Shown: positions 36,645 to 45,354 of the stretch, one piece after another
Layout of the letters: every line of letters begins with the position of its first letter
Numbering within the stretch: position 1 is the first letter of the stretch
NCBI RefSeq assembly: GCF_009663685.2
Contig: NZ_RCOG02000024.1
Coordinates: 62,001-126,000, forward strand
From: Cupriavidus sp. U2
Lineage (GTDB): Bacteria; Pseudomonadota; Gammaproteobacteria; Burkholderiales; Burkholderiaceae
DNA: 64,000 nt
Direction: 5' to 3'
Notes under the pieces: model-generated
The model's input: the letters and a program-made list of their open reading frames with translations, nothing else
Told to the model about the DNA's origin: nothing
The model's database searches: none
Translations under genes and position numbers: made by a program

Positions 36645-37385
36645 CTACGTGTCCGGGCCAAGGCTTTGTTCCCGGGTTCTCCTGACGTCGCGATATCGCG
36701 CCAGCGCAGCAGCATCATTGTCCCGGTAGGCGATATTGTCGTCTTTCTGGCTACTTCCATCGAGCCCCGGCAGCGCAAGCAGCTGCCCGATCCAGTCTTC
36801 CGCTGCGGTCAGCGGCCGGACCAAAGGCGCCAGATATCGGTCGAGAATGCCCTTGTCCGGTGTCTGCAATTCCGCTGTCAGTGCTCGCAGGTAATCGTTC
36901 TTGCGTGTGCGTGGCCAGTCTATGCAAAAGCCCGCCCGTGCTGAAAGCACGGTATGGACCAGCAGCATGGCCCGACCGTTGCCGTCGAGGAACGGATGCC
37001 CCCACGCGAAGGCGCCCATGACGACGCCGGGCTTCCTTCGCATGGCCGAAGGGTCATTGCCCATGCGCAGGCCCCATTCCACAGCTTGCCGGCATCGTTC
37101 CGAAGCCTCGAACTGCACTTCGCCTTTTCCGACCAGCCGCCCGGTGTCCAGCATCCGCCGGTCCTGGCCTGCCCATGGGTAAAAGTCGCGAAACAGAATG
37201 CTGTGGACTTCAAGAAAATTCTCATAGTCCAGTGGGCCTGGCACAGCGTTCAGGTATGCCAGTGCATCCTCGAGATTGGCCTCGAAAAACGCATGTTCCT
37301 GGATCTTGACCTCTTCCAGGTCCTTCAGCTTTTCAAAGTTTCGGAGATACCCTGCAGTGTCGAAGTCACCGAACGGGTCGAACAT
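36645..37385 (-). CDS. Fic-domain protein (AMPylase toxin-like)
   Basis: 246 residues. It holds a complete Fic motif HPFLDGNGR (residues 130-138), with the catalytic His, the Mg2+-binding Asp and the phosphate-binding GNGR, plus an upstream flap region (GKGEVQFEASERCRQ). Fic enzymes attach AMP (or other groups) to hydroxyl side chains of target proteins. Its start overlaps the end of the preceding small gene by 20 bp, the layout of a toxin-antitoxin pair. Confidence 0.9.
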   Translation of the reverse strand: MFDPFGDFDTAGYLRNFEKLKDLEEVKIQEHAFFEANLEDALAYLNAVPGPLDYENFLEVHSILFRDFYPWAGQDRRMLDTGRLVGKGEVQFEASERCRQAVEWGLRMGNDPSAMRRKPGVVMGAFAWGHPFLDGNGRAMLLVHTVLSARAGFCIDWPRTRKNDYLRALTAELQTPDKGILDRYLAPLVRPLTAAEDWIGQLLALPGLDGSSQKDDNIAYRDNDAAALARYRDVRRTREQSLGPDT

Positions 37386-37662
37386 GCTTGCGTTCCCGCA
37401 TGTGGTTCGTCATCAGGCGTGCCATCTGGCGGCCGCTGATCAGGTGCCGTTTCTTGAGGGTCACAAGAAGCTTTTCCGTGGCGTCCAGCGAGACATCGTC
37501 GCCGGCGGCGCGCGTGGCGGCTTCGGCCCAGTCGTCGAGCCCGGTCCGCTCGAAGCTGACATGGTGGGCCACTGCGAACTCGCGAACGAACTCGCTGACC
37601 ATGGTGGTGGGCAGTGCATCGAGATCCGTCGGCAGCGGCGTTACGGCTTGATGGCGTCTCAT
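37366..37662 (-). CDS. Putative antitoxin partner of the Fic protein
   Basis: 98 residues, upstream of and overlapping the fic gene. The sequence has a short helical front (MRRHQAVTPLPTDLDALPTTMVSEFVREFAV) and a basic end (LVTLKKRHLISGRQMARLMTNHMRERKHV). The peptide T-x-x-x-E at residues 20-24 is close to the (S/T)xxxE(G/N) inhibition motif that blocks class I Fic enzymes, but Phe replaces the final Gly/Asn. The role rests on genetic position more than on sequence. Confidence 0.6.
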   Translation of the reverse strand: MRRHQAVTPLPTDLDALPTTMVSEFVREFAVAHHVSFERTGLDDWAEAATRAAGDDVSLDATEKLLVTLKKRHLISGRQMARLMTNHMRERKHVRPVR

Positions 37663-37729
37663 GGTGCCTCGCGGCAGGGTGACATACGGCCAGATTATAA
37701 GGTTTGTCTTTGCCGATCAATCACTTGAA

Positions 37730-37755
37730 AGACAAAAGCCCGCCGGGGGGCGGGC
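37730..37755 (-). terminator. Rho-independent terminator after the MFS permease
   Basis: GCCCGCC pairs with GGCGGGC around a CCCC loop, followed on the minus strand by TTTTGTCTTT. It lies about 50 bp past the permease stop. Confidence 0.75.
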
Positions 37756-37802
37756 CGTCGCGAAAGCCGACAGGGCCGATCATCCAGCCGTCAGCGGGCG
37801 TC

Positions 37803-39116
37803 TCAATGCTCGTGATGCAGGTACTTTGCCTGGCGTGGCAGGCGCAGGCTGACCAGGAACGCGATGACCATCATGGCGGTCACGTACCAGTAGAACGTGT
37901 CCTCCTGACCCGCCTTTTTCAGGGCCAGCGCCACGTATTCGGCCGTACCGCCGAACAGGGCATTGGCGATGGCATAGGCCAGGCCCACGCCCAGCGCGCG
38001 TACTTCGGGCGGGAACATTTCGGCCTTCACGATGCCGCTGATCGACGTGTAGAAGCTGACGATGGCCAGGGCCACGCAGATCAGCAGGCCGGCCATTTCG
38101 GGGCTCGACACCGTCTTCAGCGCGGTCAGGATCGGTACCGTGGCAATGGCGCCGAGCGCGCCGAACAGCATCATGTTGTGGCGGCGGCCGATGCGGTCGG
38201 ACAGCGCGCCGAACAACGGCTGCATGCACATGTAGAGGAACAGGCAGACCGTCATCACGTAGCTGGTGGTCTTGATCGGCAGGTGGGCCGTGTTGACCAG
38301 GAACTTCTGCATATACGTGGTGAACGTGTAGAAGATCAGCGAGCCGCCGGCGGTATAACCGAGCACCGTGAAGAACGCGGCCTTGTGGTGCCGGAAGATC
38401 TCGCTCACCGTGCCGGCGCCCTTGCTGTTGCGCTGCTGTGCGGTGGTGGTCTCATGCAACGTGCGGCGCAGCAACAGGGCCACCACCGCGGTGATGGCAC
38501 CCACCACGAACGGGATGCGCCAGCCGTAGGACTTCAGTTGGGCTTCGGTCAGCATTTGCTCCAGCAGCACAATGACCAGCACAGCCAGCAGCTGGCCGCC
38601 GATCAGCGTCACGTACTGGAACGACGAGAAGAAGCCGCGTCGGCCCTTGAGCGCCACTTCGCTCATGTACGTGGCGGTGGTGCCGTATTCGCCGCCGACC
38701 GACAGGCCCTGCAGCAGCCGTGCCACCAGCAGCAGCGCCGGGGCCCAGTTGCCGATGGTCTCGTAGGTGGGCAAGCAGGCGATCAGCAGCGAGCCGAAGC
38801 ACATCATGACCACCGAGATCAGCAGGGAATTCTTGCGGCCGTTTCGGTCGGCGATACGGCCGAACAGCCAGCCGCCGATCGGTCGCATCAGGAAGCCCGC
38901 CGCGAACACACCGGCAGTATTCAGCAGTTGGGCCGTGGGGTCGCCTTTCGGGAAGAAGGCCGGCGCGAAATAGATCGCGCTGAAGGCGTAGATATAGAAG
39001 TCGAACCACTCCACGAGGTTGCCCGACGACGCAGCCACAATGGCAAAGACGCGCTTTCTGGTTTCTTCGGGGGACGGTGCCGTGCCGTTGACGGCGGAGG
39101 AGGCGATGTCTGTCAT
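37803..39116 (-). CDS. kgtP: MFS metabolite:H+ symporter, alpha-ketoglutarate permease-like
   Basis: 437 residues with 12 predicted membrane segments. The family is shown by [27 protein letters not shown] near the front, the MFS loop motif [16 protein letters not shown], and [24 protein letters not shown]; this fits the metabolite:H+ symporter (KgtP/ShiA) group. The likely cargo is alpha-ketoglutarate or another dicarboxylate. AAGGTCCT lies just before the ATG at 39116. It is transcribed alone and ends at a good terminator. Confidence 0.88.
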   Translation of the reverse strand: MTDIASSAVNGTAPSPEETRKRVFAIVAASSGNLVEWFDFYIYAFSAIYFAPAFFPKGDPTAQLLNTAGVFAAGFLMRPIGGWLFGRIADRNGRKNSLLISVVMMCFGSLLIACLPTYETIGNWAPALLLVARLLQGLSVGGEYGTTATYMSEVALKGRRGFFSSFQYVTLIGGQLLAVLVIVLLEQMLTEAQLKSYGWRIPFVVGAITAVVALLLRRTLHETTTAQQRNSKGAGTVSEIFRHHKAAFFTVLGYTAGGSLIFYTFTTYMQKFLVNTAHLPIKTTSYVMTVCLFLYMCMQPLFGALSDRIGRRHNMMLFGALGAIATVPILTALKTVSSPEMAGLLICVALAIVSFYTSISGIVKAEMFPPEVRALGVGLAYAIANALFGGTAEYVALALKKAGQEDTFYWYVTAMMVIAFLVSLRLPRQAKYLHHEH

Positions 39117-39506
39117 AGGACCTTCTGTTCTTGACTTGGCGGCGGGGGCGCCGCTGGAGGATACGGACCAGGAGAGCAAGGTGCGACGTGGACCGGCAAA
39201 ACCGCCAGCCGGCCTGGGGGCGTCGCAAGTCCGGGCCCGTGTGCCGGCGTAGCGTAACGCGGAACGGCCTGCCCCCCCAAGGGGGGCGGCTTTCGCAATC
39301 CCCCTGGCCCTGTTGCAAATGCCTTGCCACCAGCGGTTTTGCGCCGCATTGTCCGATGGGCTGGAAAGAGTTTTTACAAAGCGCGCCCTCGCGGCATGAA
39401 AATCCTGGCGGGTGACCGTCGCCGCCGGGCTAACTTGCGTGGGCCGCACGGCTGCGCAATCATGCAGGGCGATGCTGAACGCCGTGCCTTTCGACCCCCC
39501 TTGTCC
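39117..39506. other. Intergenic region between kgtP-like and a small exported-protein gene
   Basis: 390 bp upstream of two divergent genes. It has a GC-rich hairpin at 39268-39293 (GCCTGCCCCCC with GGGGGGCGGC, then TTTC). No gene or clear promoter motif recognised. Confidence 0.4.
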
Positions 39507-39839
39507 ATGACCAATCCGCGTCTCCTGCCCTTCCTGCTGGCACCTTTGCTGTGGCTGCCCGCCGCGGGCGTACTTGCCGAGGGCGATCCCAACCTCGTGC
39601 AGTGCCAGCGCATCAACCAGGCGCAATTGCGGACGGCTTCCGAGGAGACGCTGCTGTTCCTGCGCTGCCGGGCGCGGCAGATTTCATATGACGCCCCCCG
39701 GCTCAAGGGCGTGACGCAGAAATTCCGGGATGACCTCGTGTTTTCCTGCCTGGACCAGGCCGACGAGATCGAGCACCAATTGCGGGTGGGCCATGGCTAC
39801 ACCCGGGAAAAGCTGGCCCGCAAGAAATGTGACTATTAG
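39507..39839 (+). CDS. Small exported protein of unknown function
   Basis: 110 residues with a Sec signal peptide ([27 protein letters not shown]) and then a mainly helical part with four cysteines (QCQRINQ, LRCRARQ, FSCLDQ, KKCDY). Four spaced Cys in about 80 residues suggests disulfides in the periplasm. It ends 124 bp before an acyl-CoA dehydrogenase gene. An open frame to 39324 continues upstream but lacks any family signal. I do not recognise it. Confidence 0.7.
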   Translation: MTNPRLLPFLLAPLLWLPAAGVLAEGDPNLVQCQRINQAQLRTASEETLLFLRCRARQISYDAPRLKGVTQKFRDDLVFSCLDQADEIEHQLRVGHGYTREKLARKKCDY

Positions 39840-39963
39840 GGCTGGTTCGGGGATTGTCAAATTATCTTGACGGTTCTGTCCAAGTCGGCGTGGATTGTCA
39901 AAATCGATGGTCGGCGTACCATTGGCGGCCATTGTTGTCGTACCGACTCACCCGGAGACTGTC

Positions 39964-41121
39964 ATGGCCCTCGACGCCGAATCCTTTTCCCTGCTGCGCG
40001 CCTCGGTGCAGCGTTTCATCGATGAGCGCCTGAAGCCGGCCGAAGATACCCTTGAGGAAATCGATGACGTGCCGGCCGACATCGTGGCCGACATGAAGGA
40101 GATGGGCCTGTTCGGCATCTCCATCCCGGAAAACTACGGTGGCATCGGCCTGTCGATGTCGCAGGAATGCGATGTGGTCTATGACCTCGGCCATACGGCC
40201 TTCGCGTTCCGCTCCGTCTTCGGCACCAACGTGGGCATTGGCTCGCAGGGCATCCTGATGGATGGCACCGAGGAGCAAAAGCAGACCTACCTGCCCAAGA
40301 TCGCCAGCGGGGAGCTGGTCATCTCCTTCGCGCTGACCGAGCCGAACGCCGGTTCGGACGCCGCATCGCTGCAGACGCGTGCCGAGCTCGATGGCGACCA
40401 CTACGTCATCAACGGCACCAAGCGGTTCATCACCAACGCGCCGCGCGCCGGCGCCTTCACGCTGATGGCCCGCACGGGCGGCCCGGGTGCCTCGGGCATT
40501 TCGTCCTTCATCGTGCCGGCCGACACCCCGGGCATCTCGCTGGGCAAGCCCGACAAGAAGATGGGCCAGCGCGGCACCAAGACGTGCGACGTGGTACTGG
40601 AAAACGTGCGCGTGCCGGCTGCGAACATCATCGGTGGCGTGCCGGGCGTGGGCTTCAAGACGGCCATGAAGGTGCTGGACCGTGGCCGCCTGCATATCTC
40701 CGCACTGGCTTGCGGCATGGCGCATCGGCTGATTACCGATGCCGTCGCCTACGCGAAGGAGCGCAAGCAGTTCGGCAAGCCGATTGGCGACTTCCAGCTG
40801 ATCCAGGCCATGCTGGCCGACAGCCAGGCCGAACTGTACGCCGGCCTGTCGATGGTGCGCGATTGCGCGCAACGCTACGACGCCAAGCCGGCCGGCCAGA
40901 GCGACCCTGAAGTCAGCATGCTGGCGTCCTGCACCAAGATGTTCTGTACCGAAATGGTGGGCCGCGTGGCCGATCGCGCCGTGCAGATCCACGGCGGCGC
41001 CGGTTACATCGCCGAATACAAGGCCGAGCGGTTCTACCGCGACGTGCGTCTGCTGCGCCTGTATGAAGGCACCACGCAGATCCAGCAACTGATCATCGCC
41101 AAGCAGCTGCTGCGCGACTGA
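39964..41121 (+). CDS. Acyl-CoA dehydrogenase
   Basis: 385 residues, CGGAG before the ATG at 39964; an upstream in-frame ATG at 39895 would add 23 residues in the promoter. Standard family blocks are FALTEPNAGSDAASLQTRAE, VINGTKRFITNAPRAGAF, GQRGTKTCDVVLENVRVPA and the C-terminal FQLIQAMLADSQAELYAG, HGGAGYIAEYKAERFYRDVRLLRLYEGTTQIQQ. The Glu of AEYKAERF takes the catalytic base position of this class. Chain length and specificity cannot be read. It is followed by an unknown gene. Confidence 0.94.
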   Translation: MALDAESFSLLRASVQRFIDERLKPAEDTLEEIDDVPADIVADMKEMGLFGISIPENYGGIGLSMSQECDVVYDLGHTAFAFRSVFGTNVGIGSQGILMDGTEEQKQTYLPKIASGELVISFALTEPNAGSDAASLQTRAELDGDHYVINGTKRFITNAPRAGAFTLMARTGGPGASGISSFIVPADTPGISLGKPDKKMGQRGTKTCDVVLENVRVPAANIIGGVPGVGFKTAMKVLDRGRLHISALACGMAHRLITDAVAYAKERKQFGKPIGDFQLIQAMLADSQAELYAGLSMVRDCAQRYDAKPAGQSDPEVSMLASCTKMFCTEMVGRVADRAVQIHGGAGYIAEYKAERFYRDVRLLRLYEGTTQIQQLIIAKQLLRD

Positions 41122-41165
41122 TCCGGCTGACCGCAGCGGACCGACCCGAGGGGATAGGAGACAGG

Positions 41166-41711
41166 ATGAGCAAGATCCAGGTTGCGGCCCCACAGGGGAC
41201 GGCCGCTGCAGACCACGGCGCGGTGCACCGGCTCCGGGCCGTGGTGGCCACGTATCGCACCACGCTGCAGGCCTACACGCTGGTCGTGTCCGCAGACACG
41301 CTGATGGCATTGTCAACCGGCCCCGAGCCGGCGCATTCGGCACGCGACTATCGCGCCCAGGCGCATCTGGACCGCCTGCACCACGCGGTACGCGATTGCG
41401 GGCTGGCGCTGCCCAGTGCCATCGTCGTGGCGGTGGCCGGCGGCACCATGCGCTGCGAATGCGACCATCTGTATTCGCTGGACCTCGATCCGCGCGCGGG
41501 AGACAGCCTGATCGTGCTCGATGGCTACGACCGCCTGGTCGAACTGGCCGATAGCGGGCGCGGCCATATCAAGACGCTGGTCACGGCGGTACTGTGCTCC
41601 AACGTGACGACTGCTGCCGAGGCTCCCATGCCTGCCACGGAAGCCGACTGTGCGCTGATGCACGTGTCGGCGGCCGCGCGCTGGGCCGGCGCCACGCGCG
41701 TCTGGCAATAA
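41166..41711 (+). CDS. Hypothetical protein
   Basis: 181 residues; GGAGACAGG precedes the ATG. No signal peptide or membrane segment. The sequence has a helical front (LRAVVATYRTTLQAYTLVVSADTLMAL) and a central hydrophobic segment (LALPSAIVVAVAGGTMRCECDHLYSLDL). It follows the acyl-CoA dehydrogenase by 44 bp on the same strand and may share its transcript. I do not recognise the family. Confidence 0.65.
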   Translation: MSKIQVAAPQGTAAADHGAVHRLRAVVATYRTTLQAYTLVVSADTLMALSTGPEPAHSARDYRAQAHLDRLHHAVRDCGLALPSAIVVAVAGGTMRCECDHLYSLDLDPRAGDSLIVLDGYDRLVELADSGRGHIKTLVTAVLCSNVTTAAEAPMPATEADCALMHVSAAARWAGATRVWQ

Positions 41712-41794
41712 GTCCAACAGTTAGCCGGGCGGTCATTCCGGCAGTCAGCGCGTCACCTGCCGTCAGGCGGTGACGCTGCCCGCATGATCCGGGC

Positions 41795-42166
41795 TCAGGC
41801 CCAAACCGCGTCGACGTCGCGCAGCAAATGGCCCGCCAGGATGTAGTCGCCAAGGCGCGTTGCCTTGGCTTCCAGATCCAGCAAGTCGCGGTCGGCCAGC
41901 AGGCCAAGGTCGAACTGGCAGTACAGGTTGCGCTGCCGGAACGTGGTCTTGGGCCTGCCCAGCCCTGCCTGGAGGGCTTCGGGTGTGCGGACGGCGACAC
42001 TTTCCTGTCCGCGGTATTGCACCTTGATGCCGCGCTTCTCGCCAAGCCGGCCGAGTTCGATGGCGTCCTGCCACCCCGTCTCATAGTCCAGCTCAAGCCC
42101 AAGCGCCTGCTCCGAGGCCAGAAGCCTGAGGGCTTCCGCCTTGCTGCCAGCTCGCACAATTGACAT
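41795..42166 (-). CDS. Small unknown protein under LexA control
   Basis: 123 residues; GAGGTG lies five bases before the ATG at 42166. The product is soluble, with alternating acidic and basic patches (ELDYETGWQDAIELGRLGEKRGIKVQYRGQESVAV) and RQRNLYCQFDLGLLADRDLLDLEAKATRLGDYILAGHLL at the C-terminus. It has no family I recognise and no membrane segment. Its promoter carries a LexA box across the -10, so it should be induced by DNA damage. It is convergent with the preceding gene and divergent from none. Confidence 0.75.
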   Translation of the reverse strand: MSIVRAGSKAEALRLLASEQALGLELDYETGWQDAIELGRLGEKRGIKVQYRGQESVAVRTPEALQAGLGRPKTTFRQRNLYCQFDLGLLADRDLLDLEAKATRLGDYILAGHLLRDVDAVWA

Positions 42167-42189
42167 CCACACCTCAAGTCTCAAGAAAG

Positions 42190-42207
42190 ACTGTATAAAT
42201 ATACAGT
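42190..42207 (-). promoter_or_regulatory. LexA (SOS) box overlapping a promoter
   Basis: ACTGTATAAATATACAGT fits the LexA consensus (CTG-N10-CAG with alternating T/A core) with 8-bp perfect arms. On the minus strand it covers the -10 (TATATT), which lies 17 bp after a -35 of TTGAGG, 24 bp before the ATG at 42166. This placement would block RNA polymerase when LexA is bound. Confidence 0.85.
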
Positions 42208-42297
42208 GTTCCGATGCTTGCCTCAAGGGTTGGTGAGGCGCCAGCGGCTCACACGGCCCCCCAGCCCGCAGCCCAGGCGGCTCGGTGCTTGTGAGGC

Positions 42298-45165
42298 TCA
42301 GGGCTTGCTGGCGTCCGGCGGCGCGGCGGCCGCCGGGGTCCCGGCCTCGGCAGGAACCGCAGTCGGCGCCGTCGTACTCGCGCCGAAATCGCCGGCGAAT
42401 GCTTGCGTCAGCATGGCCGGGCCCAGGTAGCGGCGGATCGCGGCGTTGACGGCTGCGGGCGTGGCCGTGCGGATGCCTTCCTCGATGGCCGCCGTGTGCG
42501 CCATGGTCCGGCCCAGGTACGCCTGGTTGGCCAGCGCCCCGGCCAGTGCGCCGTCGCGCGTGCGGCTGACCATGCCCTGCTGCAACAGGCCGCTGGCCGC
42601 CTCGGCCACTTCGCTGGCCGTGACGCCGTCGCGGACGAAGCGCGCCATTTCTTCGTCGACGGCCTTGCGCAGGCGGGGCAGGTTCTGCGGGGCATAGGCC
42701 GCCCACAGCCCGAACCGGCCCGCGCGGTCGAGCGCGCCGACCGTCAGCGAACTGGAAACCCCATAGCTGATGCCGTCAAGTTGCCGCAGGCGGTCGGCCA
42801 GACGGCTGCGCATGCCGGTGCCGCCGAACACGCGGCTCGCGATCAGCATCAGCGGGTAGTCGGGCGAGTCGCTGACCAGATCCACCGGCTGCGAGGCCAG
42901 GTAGACCGCATTGGCTTTGCCCGGCGTGTCGAGCGTGAAGTCGGTCGGGGGAATCGCCACGAACGGCCGGTCCACCCGCTCGAACGGTACCTGGGCGCGC
43001 CAGTCGCCGAACAGGAATGCAGCTTGCCGGATCGCGTCATCGGCATCGAAATCGCCCACGATCGCCAGCTGTGCATGCTCCGCGCCATAAAAGCGCGCAT
43101 GGAAATCGCGCAGGTCCGCGACCGATACGGCGCGCAGATCGGCCACGCTTTCGTCGAACGTTGGCGTGTAGCGCGGGTCGCCGGGCGGGTACGGATTGCC
43201 GTGACGCCCCAGGGCATTCGGCGCCAGTGCGTTGGGCTGCTTGCGCTGGCTTTCGATGCCGGCGACGCTGCTGGCCCGCAGTGTCTCCAGTTCATTGCCG
43301 GGGAAGGTCGGCATGCGCAGCACGGTGCGCAGCAGCGCCAGCAGGTCGGGCAGGTATTCGCGCCGCGTGTCGAAGCGTACGGTGACCCGTTCGTCGCTGC
43401 CCGATATCGACACGTTGGCTTTCAGCGCCTCGAAGCGGTCGGCGATCTGCTGCCGTGTGAACGCACCGGCGCCACGGTCGAGCATGGCGCCCGTCATGGA
43501 CCCCACCGCATTCTTGCCCTGCAGCGCCTGCAGATTGCCGATGTGCAGGACCAGCGTGCCGTTGACTGCGCCGCCCCGCGTGGGCTTGGGCAGCAAGGCA
43601 AGCTGCATGCCGTTGGGCAGCGTCTGGCGCACGGTATGGGCGTCGATATTGGCCGGGGTTGGGTCGAAGGCGGCCACGGCCTGCGCCGCCGGCTTGCCCG
43701 TGTAGTGCTGCGTCAGCGCGGCCAGGTCGGGCGCGGCGGGGATGGCGGCCAGCTGTGGCTTGTCTCCCGGCACGAATTCGCCCACCGTGCGGTTGGCCGG
43801 GCGGAAGTAGTTTTCGGCCACGCGCTGCACGTCGGCCCGGGTGGTGGTCTCCACGCGGTCGCGGTTGATGAAGAACAGCCGCCAGTCGCCCTTGGCGATG
43901 GCACCGGACAGCGCCACGCCGTAGGCGGCCGGATCGTTCAGCGTCTTCTCGTAGCCATTGCGCAACCGCACCCGGGCGCGCTCCACTTCCTCGTCGGTGA
44001 CGGGCTGCGTCGCGACGCCCTCCACCGTGGCGATCAGCGCATCGCGCACCGGTGCGATCGGACGATCCTTGCTGGTGCCCGCCGCAAACTGGATCACCCC
44101 CGGGTCCTTCATCGACGTGAAGAACGACCCCTGCCACGCGGCCTTGCGGGTGTCCACCAGGCTGCGCTCGAGCCGGCCGCCCGGCGTGTCCGCCAGGATG
44201 ACCGCCAGCATGTCCAGCGCGGTGATGTCGGGGTGCGCGCCCGGTGCCACGTGATACATCGCCGACACGATGCTGCTGTCGCCCGGACGCACCAGGGTCA
44301 GCTCGCGCGCGCCTTCCTGGGCCGGCTCGACCGTGTACTCGGACGGCAGCACGCGCGTCGGACGCGGAATCGCGCCAAAGGCCTGTTCGATCCGGGCAAG
44401 CGTGCGCGCCGGGTCGAACTGCCCCGTGACCACCAGCACCGCGTTGTCGGGCTGGTAGTAGCGGCGATAGAACGCCTGGAGGTTGTCGATGCCCACGCGC
44501 TCCACGTCGCTGCGCGCGCCGATCACCGCCTTGCTGTAGTTGTGCCAGCGGTAGGCGGCCGCGTACATCTGCTGCTGCAGCATGCGCATGGGATTGTTCT
44601 CGCCAATCTCCATTTCATTGCGCACCACCGTCATTTCGCTGTCCAGGTCCTTGCGCGCCACGAAGCTGTTGACCATGCGGTCGGCCTCCATGCGCAGGGC
44701 CCAGTCGAGGTTGTCCTCGCTGGCCGCGAAGGTCTCGAAGAAATTGGTACGGTCCTGGTTGGTGGTGCCGTTGTACTGCATGCCGCGCCGCGCGAATTCG
44801 GTCGGAATGGTCTTGCCCGGCAGCGACGGCGTGCCCTTGAACAGCAGATGCTCGAGCAGGTGCGCCATGCCCGTTTCGCCGTAGTTTTCGTGGCGGCTGC
44901 CGACCAGATAGGTCATGTTGACCGTGGTGGTGGGCTGGGCGTCGTCCGGTGCCAGCAGGATGCGCAGTCCGTTGGGCAGCCGGTATTCGGTGATGCCTTC
45001 GACGGTCGTGACGGGTGTGGCGCGTGCCACCGGCGCGGCGGCCGGGGGCGCAGCCAGCGGACCCGTCCGCGCCGCATGGACGACGGGGACGCTCAGGCCG
45101 CAGACGATGGCCATGGCAATGCCGGCGATTCGGGTCATGCCGGCAACGGGACGACGACGGTTCAT
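42298..45165 (-). CDS. M16-family zinc metalloprotease (PqqL/insulinase-like)
   Basis: 955 residues; GGAG before the ATG at 45165. After a signal peptide (ending VVHA-A, about residue 31) come two M16 domains. The first has the inverted zinc site HLLEH (residues 102-106) with the downstream Glu in ETFAASEDNLDWALRMEADRM. The second lacks the zinc motif, as expected for the structural half. The export signal places it in the periplasm. Pro/Ala-rich tail. It is divergent from the Ada-AlkA gene. Confidence 0.9.
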   Translation of the reverse strand: MNRRRPVAGMTRIAGIAMAIVCGLSVPVVHAARTGPLAAPPAAAPVARATPVTTVEGITEYRLPNGLRILLAPDDAQPTTTVNMTYLVGSRHENYGETGMAHLLEHLLFKGTPSLPGKTIPTEFARRGMQYNGTTNQDRTNFFETFAASEDNLDWALRMEADRMVNSFVARKDLDSEMTVVRNEMEIGENNPMRMLQQQMYAAAYRWHNYSKAVIGARSDVERVGIDNLQAFYRRYYQPDNAVLVVTGQFDPARTLARIEQAFGAIPRPTRVLPSEYTVEPAQEGARELTLVRPGDSSIVSAMYHVAPGAHPDITALDMLAVILADTPGGRLERSLVDTRKAAWQGSFFTSMKDPGVIQFAAGTSKDRPIAPVRDALIATVEGVATQPVTDEEVERARVRLRNGYEKTLNDPAAYGVALSGAIAKGDWRLFFINRDRVETTTRADVQRVAENYFRPANRTVGEFVPGDKPQLAAIPAAPDLAALTQHYTGKPAAQAVAAFDPTPANIDAHTVRQTLPNGMQLALLPKPTRGGAVNGTLVLHIGNLQALQGKNAVGSMTGAMLDRGAGAFTRQQIADRFEALKANVSISGSDERVTVRFDTRREYLPDLLALLRTVLRMPTFPGNELETLRASSVAGIESQRKQPNALAPNALGRHGNPYPPGDPRYTPTFDESVADLRAVSVADLRDFHARFYGAEHAQLAIVGDFDADDAIRQAAFLFGDWRAQVPFERVDRPFVAIPPTDFTLDTPGKANAVYLASQPVDLVSDSPDYPLMLIASRVFGGTGMRSRLADRLRQLDGISYGVSSSLTVGALDRAGRFGLWAAYAPQNLPRLRKAVDEEMARFVRDGVTASEVAEAASGLLQQGMVSRTRDGALAGALANQAYLGRTMAHTAAIEEGIRTATPAAVNAAIRRYLGPAMLTQAFAGDFGASTTAPTAVPAEAGTPAAAAPPDASKP

Positions 45166-45354
45166 GCAGACTCCAGAAGCGGCATGCAACGCCGCAGGTG
45201 AGCAGATTCTAGCCTCAGCGGCGCGCCGTGCAACGCGGCCGACCGCACTTTCAGAATCGGGCGCAAAGTGACGTCGTCCTTCCTTCAGAACCGCTTCAGG
45301 CGGATGTCCGATTCCAGCGCATTCAACGTGCCGCACTGGCGTAGGATGCATGCC

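Noticed and set aside
42403..45201. Plus-strand open frame of 932 codons
   Set aside because: Antisense shadow of the M16 protease gene; composition is His/Arg/Gln-rich with no domain.
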